Assembly (NCBI RefSeq): GCF_021650975.2
Contig: NZ_CP091285.1
Span: 3,596,001-3,660,000 of the forward strand
Direction of reading: 5' to 3'
DNA: 64,000 nt
Origin: Flavobacterium jumunjinense
Lineage (GTDB): Bacteria > Bacteroidota > Bacteroidia > Flavobacteriales > Flavobacteriaceae
The notes beneath the pieces were generated by a model. The model was given only the letters and a program-made list of their open reading frames with translations. It was not told the DNA's origin and did not search any database. Below, one piece after another: positions 43,499 to 53,289 of the stretch; within the stretch, counting starts at the first letter, position 1, and each line of letters begins with the position of its first letter. The translations under genes and the position numbers were made by a program.

Positions 43499-43945
43499 AT
43501 GAAAATTAATTGGGGAACAGGAATTGTAATTGCATTTGCATTATTCATATCGTTCATACTCTATTTTGTACTTAAAGTACAACTAAACGATGACTATGAA
43601 CGTGAATTAGTAGTTTCAGATTACTACCAACAAGAATTGAAAGTACAAGGAAACATTGAAAACACAAACAATGCAAATGAACTTGAAACTAAAATTATAA
43701 TAGAAAAAGCAGCCGAAGGAATTGAAGTTTCATTTCCAGAAAGCTTCGATTATAAATTAATCAAAGGGAAAGTGTCCCTATATCGACCGTCTAATCAGAA
43801 ATTAGATTCTGAAATGCAAATTTCATTATCTTCTTCACATTTGCTCATACCTAAAAGTAATCTGGTGGGCGGTCTTTGGGACATTACTATCGATTGGGAG
43901 TACCAAGGTGTATCCTATAGAAATAAAAAATCAATTTATTATTAG
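43499..43945 (+). CDS. ccoH: CcoH/FixH family protein
   Basis: A 148-residue protein with one N-terminal membrane helix (about 5-25) and a beta-rich periplasmic domain. The conserved DDYERELVVSDYYQQEL segment and WDITIDWEYQGVSYRNK C-terminus fit FixH. It is needed for cbb3 assembly or stability. Confidence 0.9.
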   Translation: MKINWGTGIVIAFALFISFILYFVLKVQLNDDYERELVVSDYYQQELKVQGNIENTNNANELETKIIIEKAAEGIEVSFPESFDYKLIKGKVSLYRPSNQKLDSEMQISLSSSHLLIPKSNLVGGLWDITIDWEYQGVSYRNKKSIYY

Positions 43946-44050
43946 AATCGTTTAGTTGATTATTTGTTAATAGGTTTAGGCTGTATTGCTTATAATATTG
44001 ACACCTCACTTTTCTAATTCATAATTTTAAATTCATAATTGTTTTCATAA

Positions 44051-44752
44051 ATGCTTTACACAGCTATCATATTCGGATTAATTAGTAGTTTTCACTGCAT
44101 AGGAATGTGCGGACCAATTGCTATGATGTTGCCTGTGGATAGAAATAATGAAACAAAAAAAATAACACAATTAATTGTGTATCATTTAGGCAGATTGTTT
44201 GCCTATAGTTCTTTAGGATTAGTTTTTGGTTTGTTGGGTAAAGGTTTTTTCTTGGCAGGAATGCAACAACAATTATCTATAATTGTAGGAATAATCATGA
44301 TTATAATAGCATTAGTTCCAGAAAAAACTTTAGCCCAATATAATTTTTCAAAACCAGTATATAAAATCATATCCAAAGTAAAATCCAATCTAGGAAAACA
44401 ATTCAAAAACAAAAGCTACAAATCGTTCTTTACTATAGGCTTGTTAAACGGTTATTTACCTTGCGGAATGGTCTATGTAGCATTATTTGGAGCTTTAGCA
44501 ATGCCAACAATTCATTATAGTATTTTATATATGTTACTATTCGGATTAGGAACTGTTCCTATGATGAGTTTAGTTGTTATTATTTCCAACCTAATTACCA
44601 ATCCAGTACGAAACAAAATACAAAAAATGATTCCTTTTATAGCCGTTTTTATTGGAATGCTATTCATTATTAGAGGACTAGGATTGGATATTCCTTATCT
44701 TTCTCCTGGAACAACAAGTCTCTTTGTTCAGGCTGAAGCAGATTGCCATTAA
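44051..44752 (+). CDS. SafE/TauE-like membrane protein of the cbb3 locus
   Basis: A 233-residue protein with six or seven membrane segments. The GLISSFHCIGMCGPIA and NGYLPCGMVY segments contain conserved Cys and match the sulfite exporter TauE/SafE group (DsbD_2-like) that is regularly last in cbb3 loci of Bacteroidota. The linkage suggests copper or thiol handling in oxidase assembly rather than sulfite export. A 105-bp spacer separates it from ccoH. Confidence 0.85.
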   Translation: MLYTAIIFGLISSFHCIGMCGPIAMMLPVDRNNETKKITQLIVYHLGRLFAYSSLGLVFGLLGKGFFLAGMQQQLSIIVGIIMIIIALVPEKTLAQYNFSKPVYKIISKVKSNLGKQFKNKSYKSFFTIGLLNGYLPCGMVYVALFGALAMPTIHYSILYMLLFGLGTVPMMSLVVIISNLITNPVRNKIQKMIPFIAVFIGMLFIIRGLGLDIPYLSPGTTSLFVQAEADCH

Positions 44753-44802
44753 GTAGGTTCATTTTAGTTGTTTGTGCTGTTAAAAGTTCTTCTCAATTAA
44801 AT

Positions 44803-45366
44803 TTACTTTAATCTTTTTTCATGTCTCTTTTTCTTGTAGTTGTATAGTACTTTCCATAAATAGGATTTTATTGTATATAAAAAAGTATTCCATTTAAAAC
44901 GTATTCCTCCTAATTGCCAATTCACATCAAATTTCTTTCTTTTTTCAGTTACTTTTCCTGTTTCCCTTGAATAGTTAGGTAAAGAAACTTTACAATGTAA
45001 CATTGGTTCATTATCTTTTATTAGTTCATAAAAATCTTTTGTATGAGAAGTTTTTAAAAAATATTTTATTTCAATTATGGTTCTGTTTTTTGATGCTTTA
45101 TAAATATAAAGGTTAATGTCATAAAGATTTTTATAGAGTAATATTAAATCTTGAGTGATTTCTTGTAATGATTTTGGAATTAAACTTTGATTGACTTTTT
45201 TTCTGATTTTGTTTCGTTCAAAATAGTTTTCGCCAATAGTTTCATCTATTTCAGACATAATATATAGACAATCTCTCGATATCTCATTCCAACATATATC
45301 GGTTGCCATATCAATAAGTTTTGAAGTTGAATCGGATATTTTATTCTCTAGACTTTTTTTATTCAT
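44803..45366 (-). CDS. Hypothetical protein
   Basis: A 187-residue soluble protein, mainly charged and helical, with a strongly basic C-terminus (YKKKRHEKRLK). No signal peptide, membrane helix or recognised motif is seen. It stands alone, opposed to the upstream cbb3 locus and divergent from the PAAR-like island. The 326-bp region downstream of its start (45367-45692) holds only the island promoter. Confidence 0.6.
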   Translation of the reverse strand: MNKKSLENKISDSTSKLIDMATDICWNEISRDCLYIMSEIDETIGENYFERNKIRKKVNQSLIPKSLQEITQDLILLYKNLYDINLYIYKASKNRTIIEIKYFLKTSHTKDFYELIKDNEPMLHCKVSLPNYSRETGKVTEKRKKFDVNWQLGGIRFKWNTFLYTIKSYLWKVLYNYKKKRHEKRLK

Positions 45367-45652
45367 AATTTGTAAATATAAGTTTTTGTCTTTAATTTTT
45401 TAAAAATAGTTAATAGTGCTTTTCATTTCAAACGCAATTCAAAAGGTTTTAAGAAGTGATAAGTCCATATGATACAAACTTGTTTGTTTTGTATAACAAC
45501 TACTTTTTAAACAAATAAAAATTAAGTAACTACTTATAAGTATCTATTAAACCTTATTTTAAAAAGCGCAAGCTAACTACATACAAAGAAGAATCTATAT
45601 TATTTTTTTTAAAAAGTAAGAAATAGATGAATCTAAAATAAAAACACTTTTG

Positions 45653-45660
45653 TATATTTG
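45653..45660 (+). promoter_or_regulatory. Putative -7 box of the PAAR-like island
   Basis: TATATTTG matches TAnnTTTG, 32 bp before the first gene of the island. No clear -33 element was found. Confidence 0.5.
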
Positions 45661-45692
45661 ACAGCAACAAACAAACATACAAAGAGATAAAC

Positions 45693-46190
45693 ATGAGTGA
45701 AAAGCACATTGTAGTGCAGGGAGCAGAATGTGAATGTAAATTTAGTGTAGAACCAAAAAAAGATAAATTAAAAGTTTTATCACAAACAAAGGACTATGCC
45801 AATGATAAAGACGCATCAAAAAAACTCATTGCAACCGACAAAGAAATTGGTCAAACTTTAGAGAAAAATACATTTGGTAAATGCAAGCTACAACCCACAA
45901 GTAGTGATTATTTACCCTGTCAAGCCGTTATTACCAAATGGAGTGGTTTCTATGAAAAAGTAACAATGTCCAATCAAGGTAAAATTCTTCTAGAAGATAG
46001 CAAAGCCACCTGTCCCATTGGTGGTCCCGATTGTATTTCCATAACCAAGCACGGACAAAAAACCGAAGGTTCTTCCCAAAATGCCAAAAACGCAAATGAA
46101 GACATTCATAGTCAGCTGAACCCAATGGTCAACCTAAGAGACATGGGAAAAGAACCTGCAAACTCAGATAGTGAAGATGGAACATGGTAA
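45693..46190 (+). CDS. DUF4280 (PAAR-like) protein
   Basis: A 165-residue Cys-containing protein. Segments such as FGKCKLQP, YLPCQAVITKW and CPIGGPDCISITKHGQ match the DUF4280 pattern, a PAAR-like fold. Proteins of this type cap contractile injection spikes (type VI or extracellular systems) and carry or recruit effectors. It is the first gene of a same-strand island and is followed by a 954-residue OmpA-domain protein. No other spike or sheath gene is in the window, so it would act with a system encoded elsewhere. Confidence 0.8.
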   Translation: MSEKHIVVQGAECECKFSVEPKKDKLKVLSQTKDYANDKDASKKLIATDKEIGQTLEKNTFGKCKLQPTSSDYLPCQAVITKWSGFYEKVTMSNQGKILLEDSKATCPIGGPDCISITKHGQKTEGSSQNAKNANEDIHSQLNPMVNLRDMGKEPANSDSEDGTW

Positions 46191-46210
46191 CAGTTTAAAA
46201 TACTAAGGCA

Positions 46211-49075
46211 ATGGCAAAAGGAGTAAGAAAAATAAAATGGTCACCCGAAGATGGAGACGCAGAAGTATATCCCAATCTTTCTATACCGAATCGAAAATTA
46301 ACCATCGAACCCGATAAATTTGCTTGGTTTGAAATAAGCGAATGGGAAAGTGGCACAACAGAAGAAGACAAGAAAAAGCAAATCACTTGGATAAGGCAAT
46401 CGCAAAACAGAAAAGAAGTTTTCAGTTACACACTAACAGCATCCACTCAAAAATACGGAGTTAAAATTCCGAGAAAACTTTGTGGGTCTTTTTCTTATTA
46501 TATAGAAGCTAGTCTTTTTGGAAAGCGCGATTTTAGAATAGAGACAGGTCTTCAAGTTAGCGGTTATTGTCCAGAACGAATTATTTCGAGCAAATGGAGT
46601 ACCACAAATGATGGTAATGATGTTCGTAGCCAACAATTCAAATACGGTCAATTAATTCATTTAGGTCTAAATACAGAAGGACTAAATGGTTCAAAAACCT
46701 TAATAGTAGAAGTCTATAAATATAATGAAGGCAGTTATGTTACTGGTAGAAAAGCCGACACATTAGTTTTTACCTATACCAGCGTAGAAGTGACAGATGG
46801 AGAAGTAAACCTAAAAATGGGTAACACAATCAATTGGTTTGTTCATGCCAAAGAAGAAGTAGAAAAATTCTATATCAAGATAAAAAACCATCGAGGCGAA
46901 TATATTATAGATCCTAATAACGACGATAAACATGCACGTTTTCTTAGAATAAAAAAAGAAATAGTAACCAAACCAATAGAACCGTCAACCAATAATACCC
47001 CTTTGAAAGTAGGTAAGGCAGATGTTAATGTAAAAAATTACCATAACTGTAAGTTCAAAGAAATTAGTATTACCGATTATCCAGAGGAGCCATTAGTTAT
47101 TTTTAATGAAGGAACAGCATTTTTAAAGAAGCAAGCTACCAATGTACGCTATGAATCGCAAGAGGTCTATTTTGATTTTGATAAACATACTATCCGAAAC
47201 ACAGAAACAACTGTTTTAGACAGTCTTTCCACTTTTCTAGTAGCGAATGAGCATCTAACGGTTTCCCTTTCGGGTCATGCAGACGATAGAGGAACACTCG
47301 ATTATAACCAAAACCTTTCTGAAAAAAGAGCCGATTCGGTACGTTTATACCTCTTTAAAAAAGGATTAGACGATACCAAATTTGTCATTAGAGGTTATGG
47401 AGAAGTAAAACCAAAATCGAAAGGAACTTCCGAAGAATCCTACCAACAAAACCGAAGAGTAGTCGTAGAATTTTCCTATGTAGAATATAACGCACCTGTA
47501 ATGGTATATGAAACCATTGCACCTACACATCAAATTAGAAAAAAATTAAATCTAAAAATTAGCGAAAGAAAAAATGAACAATGTTTTAGAGATGGAAAAG
47601 AAAAACACACCAAAGAAATCCTTATAAAAGAAAATACCAATCTTGGAAAAAATGAATTTACTCAAAGTAGCGATAATTTTTCAAATGAAGTATATTCTAT
47701 AATTGGTTCCGACTTTAAAGAAAAATATCTTTGGTATTTACTCAAATATTTAAACCCAGTAGGCACCATCTATAATTCCTATCTATTCCATATTAACACC
47801 TGTGGCTATTTTGCCAACAAAGACACCCCAACCCTGCAAATAAAAGCCTATCCCGATGTGGTTTGGATAGGGCATTTTCAATATAATTATGCAAATAGTG
47901 GCGATTACTTTTTTCACGATAAAAATCTACAATTAGAAAATGGTATTGAAAACGTTGTTAATGAGTTTAAAAACAGTATTTTTTACGATCTTCTTTCAAT
48001 AATACCAGGCGGCTTCGTTTTTAAAGAAGTGTTACTGCCTTATATTGTAAAACAAGCGAAAGATTTTAATTATGCTATTCATACCATACACAACAGAGAA
48101 TTAGAAAAAAAAGGACAAGAACTCTCTCTAACAGGGACACTTACCAATATTATTACTGAAACGAAATACACAAAATATGCAGCAGCAGCAGTAATATTTT
48201 ATTTTGTAATATTAGGTATTGTTATCGATTTGATTATGATCTATCTTACTAGAGGAAAAAACCTTCAGGGAAGAATTGCAAAATTGGCGACTAAAGTAAA
48301 GCAAGTAAAAACATTTCTAGACAAAACAGGATTAGAGATTGTACCACCTTCATTGGCTTTAAATGCTGGAATGTACTATAAGAAGCAAAACGATGGGCGC
48401 TTAGCACTCATTTATGAAGCCAATTTGAATGCGAATCCTATTGTAGCTTTAAATTTTGAAAAAGAGTTCGACTTAGTAAAAATATTAACCGAAAAGTTAG
48501 CTCCTGCTAAAGGAGAAAAACCCGTTAATAAAAAACTAGAAGAGAATAAAAAATGGGTTTTAGCGGCACTAAAAGAATCGGGTATTGAAGAACTTAAAGG
48601 TTCATTTACAGCACTAGGAGAGTGGGCAATGGAACTTAAGGTTAAATATAACTTTTTAACTCAGTCCTATGCTATTATAGATCAACTAGGTAACTTTGTA
48701 GACAATAGTAAAGCAGAAGTAATTTGTAAAGAGCAAATAACAATAAAAGTTTTTATAAGTGGAAAGTATAAAAATGACTTTAAATTTTTTGGAATTAAAA
48801 CAAATATTAAAGGTGAATTCGATTTAAAATTAAATGGTGCAGCAGCTTTAAAAACAAATTTCCAAGTTAGTAAAGATGAAGGATTAAGTATGAAAAAAAC
48901 ACTTATCTTTTCAGGTATAAAGGGAACATTTACTGGACGTATAAAAGCAACAAATGATATTTTGGGAACTCTATTCGATTTTGGTACAGATGAAAAAAAA
49001 CCAATTGAGTTCACATTGATAGATCCTCATGAAATAGATTTAGGAACCATTCAATTTTTCAATCAAAACAAATAA
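46211..49075 (+). CDS. Large OmpA-domain protein, candidate injection-system effector
   Basis: A 954-residue protein with no signal peptide. The N-terminal about 300 residues look like repeated Ig-like beta domains. Residues about 311-426 are an OmpA C-terminal (peptidoglycan-binding) domain with FDFDKHTI, GHADDRGTLDYNQNLSEKRA and NRRVVVEF. A hydrophobic span lies at about 657-681. The C-terminal about 270 residues resemble nothing I recognise. It is encoded 20 bp after the PAAR-like protein. Effector status is inferred from that linkage and from the odd combination of an OmpA domain in an unsecreted protein. Confidence 0.7.
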   Translation: MAKGVRKIKWSPEDGDAEVYPNLSIPNRKLTIEPDKFAWFEISEWESGTTEEDKKKQITWIRQSQNRKEVFSYTLTASTQKYGVKIPRKLCGSFSYYIEASLFGKRDFRIETGLQVSGYCPERIISSKWSTTNDGNDVRSQQFKYGQLIHLGLNTEGLNGSKTLIVEVYKYNEGSYVTGRKADTLVFTYTSVEVTDGEVNLKMGNTINWFVHAKEEVEKFYIKIKNHRGEYIIDPNNDDKHARFLRIKKEIVTKPIEPSTNNTPLKVGKADVNVKNYHNCKFKEISITDYPEEPLVIFNEGTAFLKKQATNVRYESQEVYFDFDKHTIRNTETTVLDSLSTFLVANEHLTVSLSGHADDRGTLDYNQNLSEKRADSVRLYLFKKGLDDTKFVIRGYGEVKPKSKGTSEESYQQNRRVVVEFSYVEYNAPVMVYETIAPTHQIRKKLNLKISERKNEQCFRDGKEKHTKEILIKENTNLGKNEFTQSSDNFSNEVYSIIGSDFKEKYLWYLLKYLNPVGTIYNSYLFHINTCGYFANKDTPTLQIKAYPDVVWIGHFQYNYANSGDYFFHDKNLQLENGIENVVNEFKNSIFYDLLSIIPGGFVFKEVLLPYIVKQAKDFNYAIHTIHNRELEKKGQELSLTGTLTNIITETKYTKYAAAAVIFYFVILGIVIDLIMIYLTRGKNLQGRIAKLATKVKQVKTFLDKTGLEIVPPSLALNAGMYYKKQNDGRLALIYEANLNANPIVALNFEKEFDLVKILTEKLAPAKGEKPVNKKLEENKKWVLAALKESGIEELKGSFTALGEWAMELKVKYNFLTQSYAIIDQLGNFVDNSKAEVICKEQITIKVFISGKYKNDFKFFGIKTNIKGEFDLKLNGAAALKTNFQVSKDEGLSMKKTLIFSGIKGTFTGRIKATNDILGTLFDFGTDEKKPIEFTLIDPHEIDLGTIQFFNQNK

Positions 49076-49076
49076 A

Positions 49077-50069
49077 ATGAGTATGAAAAAAACTTTAATC
49101 TTAGTAGCCTTATTCACAATTGCTCAAGGTTGCACACAAAAAAACAAAACCATGATTACACAAAACCCAAGCATAACAGCAGATAACATAGTAGATGAAT
49201 TAACAAAACAAGTGAAACATTATCCAAGTGAAAAAATATACAATTTTAGATATGAAAATTTTAATTGTTTTATTGAAATTTTTGTAAATGACATTTTGAT
49301 ATACAAAGATTTTACAGATTCTAAAGCAGGTTCAGGCTTTGATATTAATCCATGTATTTTTAAAAGTGGTTTGCAGAAAGTAACATATAAAATGTATCCA
49401 GCTAAAGATAATAATTTAAATAAATTTGAAGAAAACACCTATTTAACTTTGCAATTAGAATCATATGATTTAAAAAATGAAAGCGCAGATGATATAATTT
49501 ATAAAATTCATAAAACTCCTGTAACAATAGTAAAAGATGAATATGGAAATGAATCAGAATTATTTGTTGCTACAGGAAAAGACTATTACGAAGGAAGTTT
49601 CACTTTCGAAGCCGAGGTACCTTATGAATTAGAAGGTTTTGAAGATGCACAAGATTTACGAAAAATGGATCCTAAGGAATTAGAAAAAAAACTGATAAAT
49701 GAATATGCTGTAATAAAAAACATATATCAAAACAAAGAGTACGATAATATTGCAAAAATTTCATTTTACAATTTAAAGAATCAATTTGTTGCTAAATACG
49801 ATGATGAAAAATACATAAAAGATGTATGGAAAATGCTTATGGATGCTTACAAAGAGCCAAGTTTTGAGATGCAACCCATTGAAAATCAAAAAATGGTATT
49901 TTTTGCCGATGGTAAATTGGTTGCTTTAATGCAAAGCACTACAGACAATCGTTTAAGAGGAAATACAGCATTATGGGCAAAAGTAAATCATGATGGGGGT
50001 TTGAGACCTATGTTCTGTAATCGATACTTCTATATCCCAAAAGGCAAAACAAAATTTGAAGTTTATTAA
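49077..50069 (+). CDS. Lipoprotein paralogue 1
   Basis: A 330-residue predicted lipoprotein (lipobox IAQGC, Cys about residue 19). The start is chosen two bases after the upstream stop, and an internal Met at position 3 is equally possible. The sequence contains no recognised domain. It is about as similar to the next gene as recent duplicates, sharing the middle segment almost exactly (for example ELFVATGKDYYEGSF). An envelope immunity role against the upstream large protein is a hypothesis only. Confidence 0.75.
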   Translation: MSMKKTLILVALFTIAQGCTQKNKTMITQNPSITADNIVDELTKQVKHYPSEKIYNFRYENFNCFIEIFVNDILIYKDFTDSKAGSGFDINPCIFKSGLQKVTYKMYPAKDNNLNKFEENTYLTLQLESYDLKNESADDIIYKIHKTPVTIVKDEYGNESELFVATGKDYYEGSFTFEAEVPYELEGFEDAQDLRKMDPKELEKKLINEYAVIKNIYQNKEYDNIAKISFYNLKNQFVAKYDDEKYIKDVWKMLMDAYKEPSFEMQPIENQKMVFFADGKLVALMQSTTDNRLRGNTALWAKVNHDGGLRPMFCNRYFYIPKGKTKFEVY

Positions 50070-50071
50070 AA

Positions 50072-51085
50072 ATGAAGATTTTCATATATTTTTTAATTTT
50101 TCTTTTTTTGGGACTAAGCCTTGTTGCTTGTACACAAAAAAAAGAAACCATGATTGCACAAAACCCAAATATAACTGAAGCTAATATCGTAGAAGAGTTA
50201 ACAAAACAAGTGAAACACTATCCAAAAGAACCAACTTTTTTAATTAATTATGAAAGATCTTGGTGCTTTATGGAGATTTTTATAAATGATATGCTTGTTT
50301 ATAAAGAATTTATTGAGTCTATGTCAGCTACATCTTTTGAGATTAGTAGTTATATTTTTAAAAGTGGAAAACAAAAAGTTTCATATAAATTATATCCATT
50401 AGGTAAGTTAGAGGGAGAGACTGATGTATATAATCATTTTATAGATGATACATCACTTAAAATTCAAATTGAAGAGTTCGATGTTTCAAAATCAAGGAAT
50501 CCTAATGGTATAATTATTAAAGAGTATAGTTCTCCAACAACAATAAGCAAAGATGAATATGGTAAAGAATCAGAATTATTTGTTGCTACAGGAAAAGACT
50601 ATTACGAAGGAAGTTTCACTTTCGAAGCAGAGGTACCTTATGAATTGGAAGGTTTTGAAGATGCACAAGATTTAAGAAAGTTGGATCCTAAGGAATTAGA
50701 AAAAAAACTGATAAATGAATATGCTGTAATAAAAAACATGTATCAAAACAGAGAATATGATAATATTGCTAAAACCTCATACAACAGTTTAAGAGACCAG
50801 TTTATTTCAGAATACGAAGAAAAAGAAAATATAGCGTCTATTTGGGAAGAATTAATGAGTGCTTTTAAAGCATCTAGTTTAGAAATGCAGCCTATTGAAA
50901 ATTACAAAATGGTATTTTTTGCCGATGGTAAATTAGTTGGATTAATGCAAACCACTACAGACAATCGTTTAAGAGGAAATACTGCTTTATGGGCAAAAGT
51001 AAATCATGATGGAGGTTTAAGACCTTTGTTTTTGAATAGTTATTTTTATATCCCAAAAGGCAAAACACAATTTGAAGTTTATTAA
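50072..51085 (+). CDS. Lipoprotein paralogue 2
   Basis: A 337-residue predicted lipoprotein (lipobox SLVAC, Cys about residue 20), a tandem paralogue of the preceding gene. N-terminal about 150 residues are diverged, while residues about 165-230 and the C-terminal 60 are almost identical. The gap to paralogue 1 is two bases. The tandem arrangement after a putative effector is typical of immunity gene families, but this is inference. Confidence 0.75.
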   Translation: MKIFIYFLIFLFLGLSLVACTQKKETMIAQNPNITEANIVEELTKQVKHYPKEPTFLINYERSWCFMEIFINDMLVYKEFIESMSATSFEISSYIFKSGKQKVSYKLYPLGKLEGETDVYNHFIDDTSLKIQIEEFDVSKSRNPNGIIIKEYSSPTTISKDEYGKESELFVATGKDYYEGSFTFEAEVPYELEGFEDAQDLRKLDPKELEKKLINEYAVIKNMYQNREYDNIAKTSYNSLRDQFISEYEEKENIASIWEELMSAFKASSLEMQPIENYKMVFFADGKLVGLMQTTTDNRLRGNTALWAKVNHDGGLRPLFLNSYFYIPKGKTQFEVY

Positions 51086-51119
51086 AAGGAACAAATAATC
51101 AATTAAAAAAGTATAAATT

Positions 51120-52091
51120 ATGGGACTATTTGATTTTATCAGAAATGAGTTTATAGAAGTAATCGACTGGGTTGATAACTCTATCGATACTGTTATTTGG
51201 AAATTCCAAGATAAAGGAAATAATATTAAAAATGGTGCACAACTTACGGTAAGGGAAAGTCAAGTGGCTCTATTAATGAACGAAGGTGAGTTTGGTGATG
51301 TATACGAATCGGGAAGATTTAGTTTAACTACTAATAATATGCCTATTACTACAACATTGAAATCTTGGAAATATGGTTTTGATAGTCCTTTTAAAGTAGA
51401 TGTTTATTTTGCAAACACCAAACAGTTTACAAATCTTAAATGGGGTACATCTGGAGCTGTTATGCTTCAAGACAGTCAGCTAGGACAAATACGATTAAAA
51501 TCTTTTGGAAGTTTTGCAATTAAAATTAACGATATTAAAAAAGTAATTACACAATTTTCGGGTACTAATCCATATATAAAAATTGCTACAATTGAAGAAA
51601 CATTAAAAAAATGTATTGCAAGCAAATTAGCAGAAGGACTTGCAAGAGCAAATATTTCTGTTTTTGAATTAGCTTCAAAATTTACCGAAATAGGCGCCAT
51701 TATTAAGCCTATTTTACAGCTTGAAATGGATGTTTTCGGCATTGAACTTACCTATTTTTACATCGAAAGTGTTTCACTTCCTGAAGAAGTAGAAAAAATG
51801 ATTGATAAAAAAACTGAACTCAATATTTTAAGAGGTAATTTGAATGAATTTAACCAAATGCAAAGTGGTATAGCCTTAGAAAAAATGGCTGAAAATGAAG
51901 GAACAATTGGAGCAATGGGGGCAGGGATTATTTTAAATAATACGCTAGGACAACAGGCACAAAATACTAATACTACAAATAAAACAGAGCTTTTAGATGT
52001 ATTGAAACAATTAGGTGAATTAAAAAATAATGGTGTACTAACCGAAGAAGAATTTAATACTAAAAAGAAAGAAATTTTAAGTAAGCTGTAA
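51120..52091 (+). CDS. SPFH-domain protein with C-terminal SHOCT motif (YdjI-like)
   Basis: A 323-residue protein whose first about 240 residues form an SPFH/virion-core-like domain (segments LTVRESQVALLMNEG and VFGIELTYFYIESVSLP). A C-terminal SHOCT helix pair (LLDVLKQLGELKNNGVLTEEEFN) follows a polar linker. The stop overlaps the next start (TAATG). In Bacillus subtilis the related YdjI acts with the zinc-ribbon YdjG/YdjH proteins in membrane-stress handling by PspA. No pspA is seen here. Confidence 0.85.
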   Translation: MGLFDFIRNEFIEVIDWVDNSIDTVIWKFQDKGNNIKNGAQLTVRESQVALLMNEGEFGDVYESGRFSLTTNNMPITTTLKSWKYGFDSPFKVDVYFANTKQFTNLKWGTSGAVMLQDSQLGQIRLKSFGSFAIKINDIKKVITQFSGTNPYIKIATIEETLKKCIASKLAEGLARANISVFELASKFTEIGAIIKPILQLEMDVFGIELTYFYIESVSLPEEVEKMIDKKTELNILRGNLNEFNQMQSGIALEKMAENEGTIGAMGAGIILNNTLGQQAQNTNTTNKTELLDVLKQLGELKNNGVLTEEEFNTKKKEILSKL

Positions 52092-53161
52092 TGAACCAAT
52101 TAAAAGAGTTTCCTTGTCCTAATTGCAATTCAGAACTTAATTACGATGCCGATAAATCTAAGCTAAGTTGTTTGCATTGTAATTCTCAATTCCCTATCAA
52201 TATTGAAAAAACTGTATTAAAAGAAATTGATATAAATAGTTTTAAAACATTAATGTTTCAAGAAGAAAAAGATAGCTATCAACTTGATTATAATTGTTCT
52301 AAATGTGGTAAAATAAATACAGTTTCTTCAACTTTATCTTTTTTTGAATGTGAGAATTGTGGCAACAATGTTATTAATAGTAGTGCTTATCAGGAGAAAA
52401 AAGTTACTCCGCAAGGTATTATTCCCTTTACGATATCAAAAGAAAAAGCGATTAGTGTTTTTAATGATTGGATAGGAAAAGGATTTTGGAATGATTCCGA
52501 TTTAAAAAAAATGTCATTAATTGATAATTTGAAAGGAATATATTTGCCATTTTGGACGTTCGACTGTTCTACATTTAACCAATGGAGCGGGCAATCGGGA
52601 ACGCACTATTATGAGAATGAATACTATACAGATGATAAAGGAGAACAGCAGTCAAACAGAATACAAAAAACGAGTTGGTCTTTCAAACAAGGTGAATTTA
52701 CACACCTAACGAATGATGTTTTAATTACTGACAATGATGAAATTCCCCAAAATATAATAGATGAAATTTATCCTTTCCATTTAGATGAATTACTGCCTAT
52801 GGATGAGTGTTTTTTGTTAGGATGGAATGCAAAAACCTATCAGAGCAAAATGGAAGAATGTTATTCACTTTATAAAGATAAAGTAAAAGAAGTAGTAACA
52901 TCAATGTCTATAGATTATTTAAAAGATGATACTTACTCAAATTTGCAAGTGTCAACTACTTTCTCTAATGAAACATACAAATATATTATTTTACCAATAT
53001 GGTACTGTAGCTATTTGTTTAAAGGTAAATCGTACTTTTTTATTATTAACGGACAGACGGCAAAAGTTCATGGAAATAAACCACTTTCAACTTCTAAAAT
53101 AGCTCTAGCAATTGTATTAGTTGTTTTATGTATTGCAATTTTACTGTTTTTAAATGGATAA
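52091..53161 (+). CDS. Zinc-ribbon membrane protein (YdjG-like)
   Basis: A 356-residue protein with two N-terminal zinc ribbons (CPNCNSEL...CLHC at residues 9-33 and CSKCGK...CENC at about 71-94), a long soluble middle, and a C-terminal membrane helix (about 333-352). Similar proteins are often misannotated as helicases or primosomal proteins, but none of those motifs is present. Its ATG overlaps the SPFH gene stop by one base, so the two are translated together. Confidence 0.8.
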   Translation: MNQLKEFPCPNCNSELNYDADKSKLSCLHCNSQFPINIEKTVLKEIDINSFKTLMFQEEKDSYQLDYNCSKCGKINTVSSTLSFFECENCGNNVINSSAYQEKKVTPQGIIPFTISKEKAISVFNDWIGKGFWNDSDLKKMSLIDNLKGIYLPFWTFDCSTFNQWSGQSGTHYYENEYYTDDKGEQQSNRIQKTSWSFKQGEFTHLTNDVLITDNDEIPQNIIDEIYPFHLDELLPMDECFLLGWNAKTYQSKMEECYSLYKDKVKEVVTSMSIDYLKDDTYSNLQVSTTFSNETYKYIILPIWYCSYLFKGKSYFFIINGQTAKVHGNKPLSTSKIALAIVLVVLCIAILLFLNG

Positions 53162-53289
53162 TTGTATCTCTACTATATTCATTATAAAATTAAACTTCTT
53201 AGTTTTAATTTTAATTAAAAATTTGTATATTAGCTCAAAATGAGTACTTTATGTACATGGTTTACAAACAATTTTAACACTTTTTAATT

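Noticed and set aside
52091..53161. Helicase or primosomal protein annotation for the zinc-ribbon protein
   Set aside because: No Walker or helicase motifs are present, only zinc ribbons and a C-terminal membrane helix.
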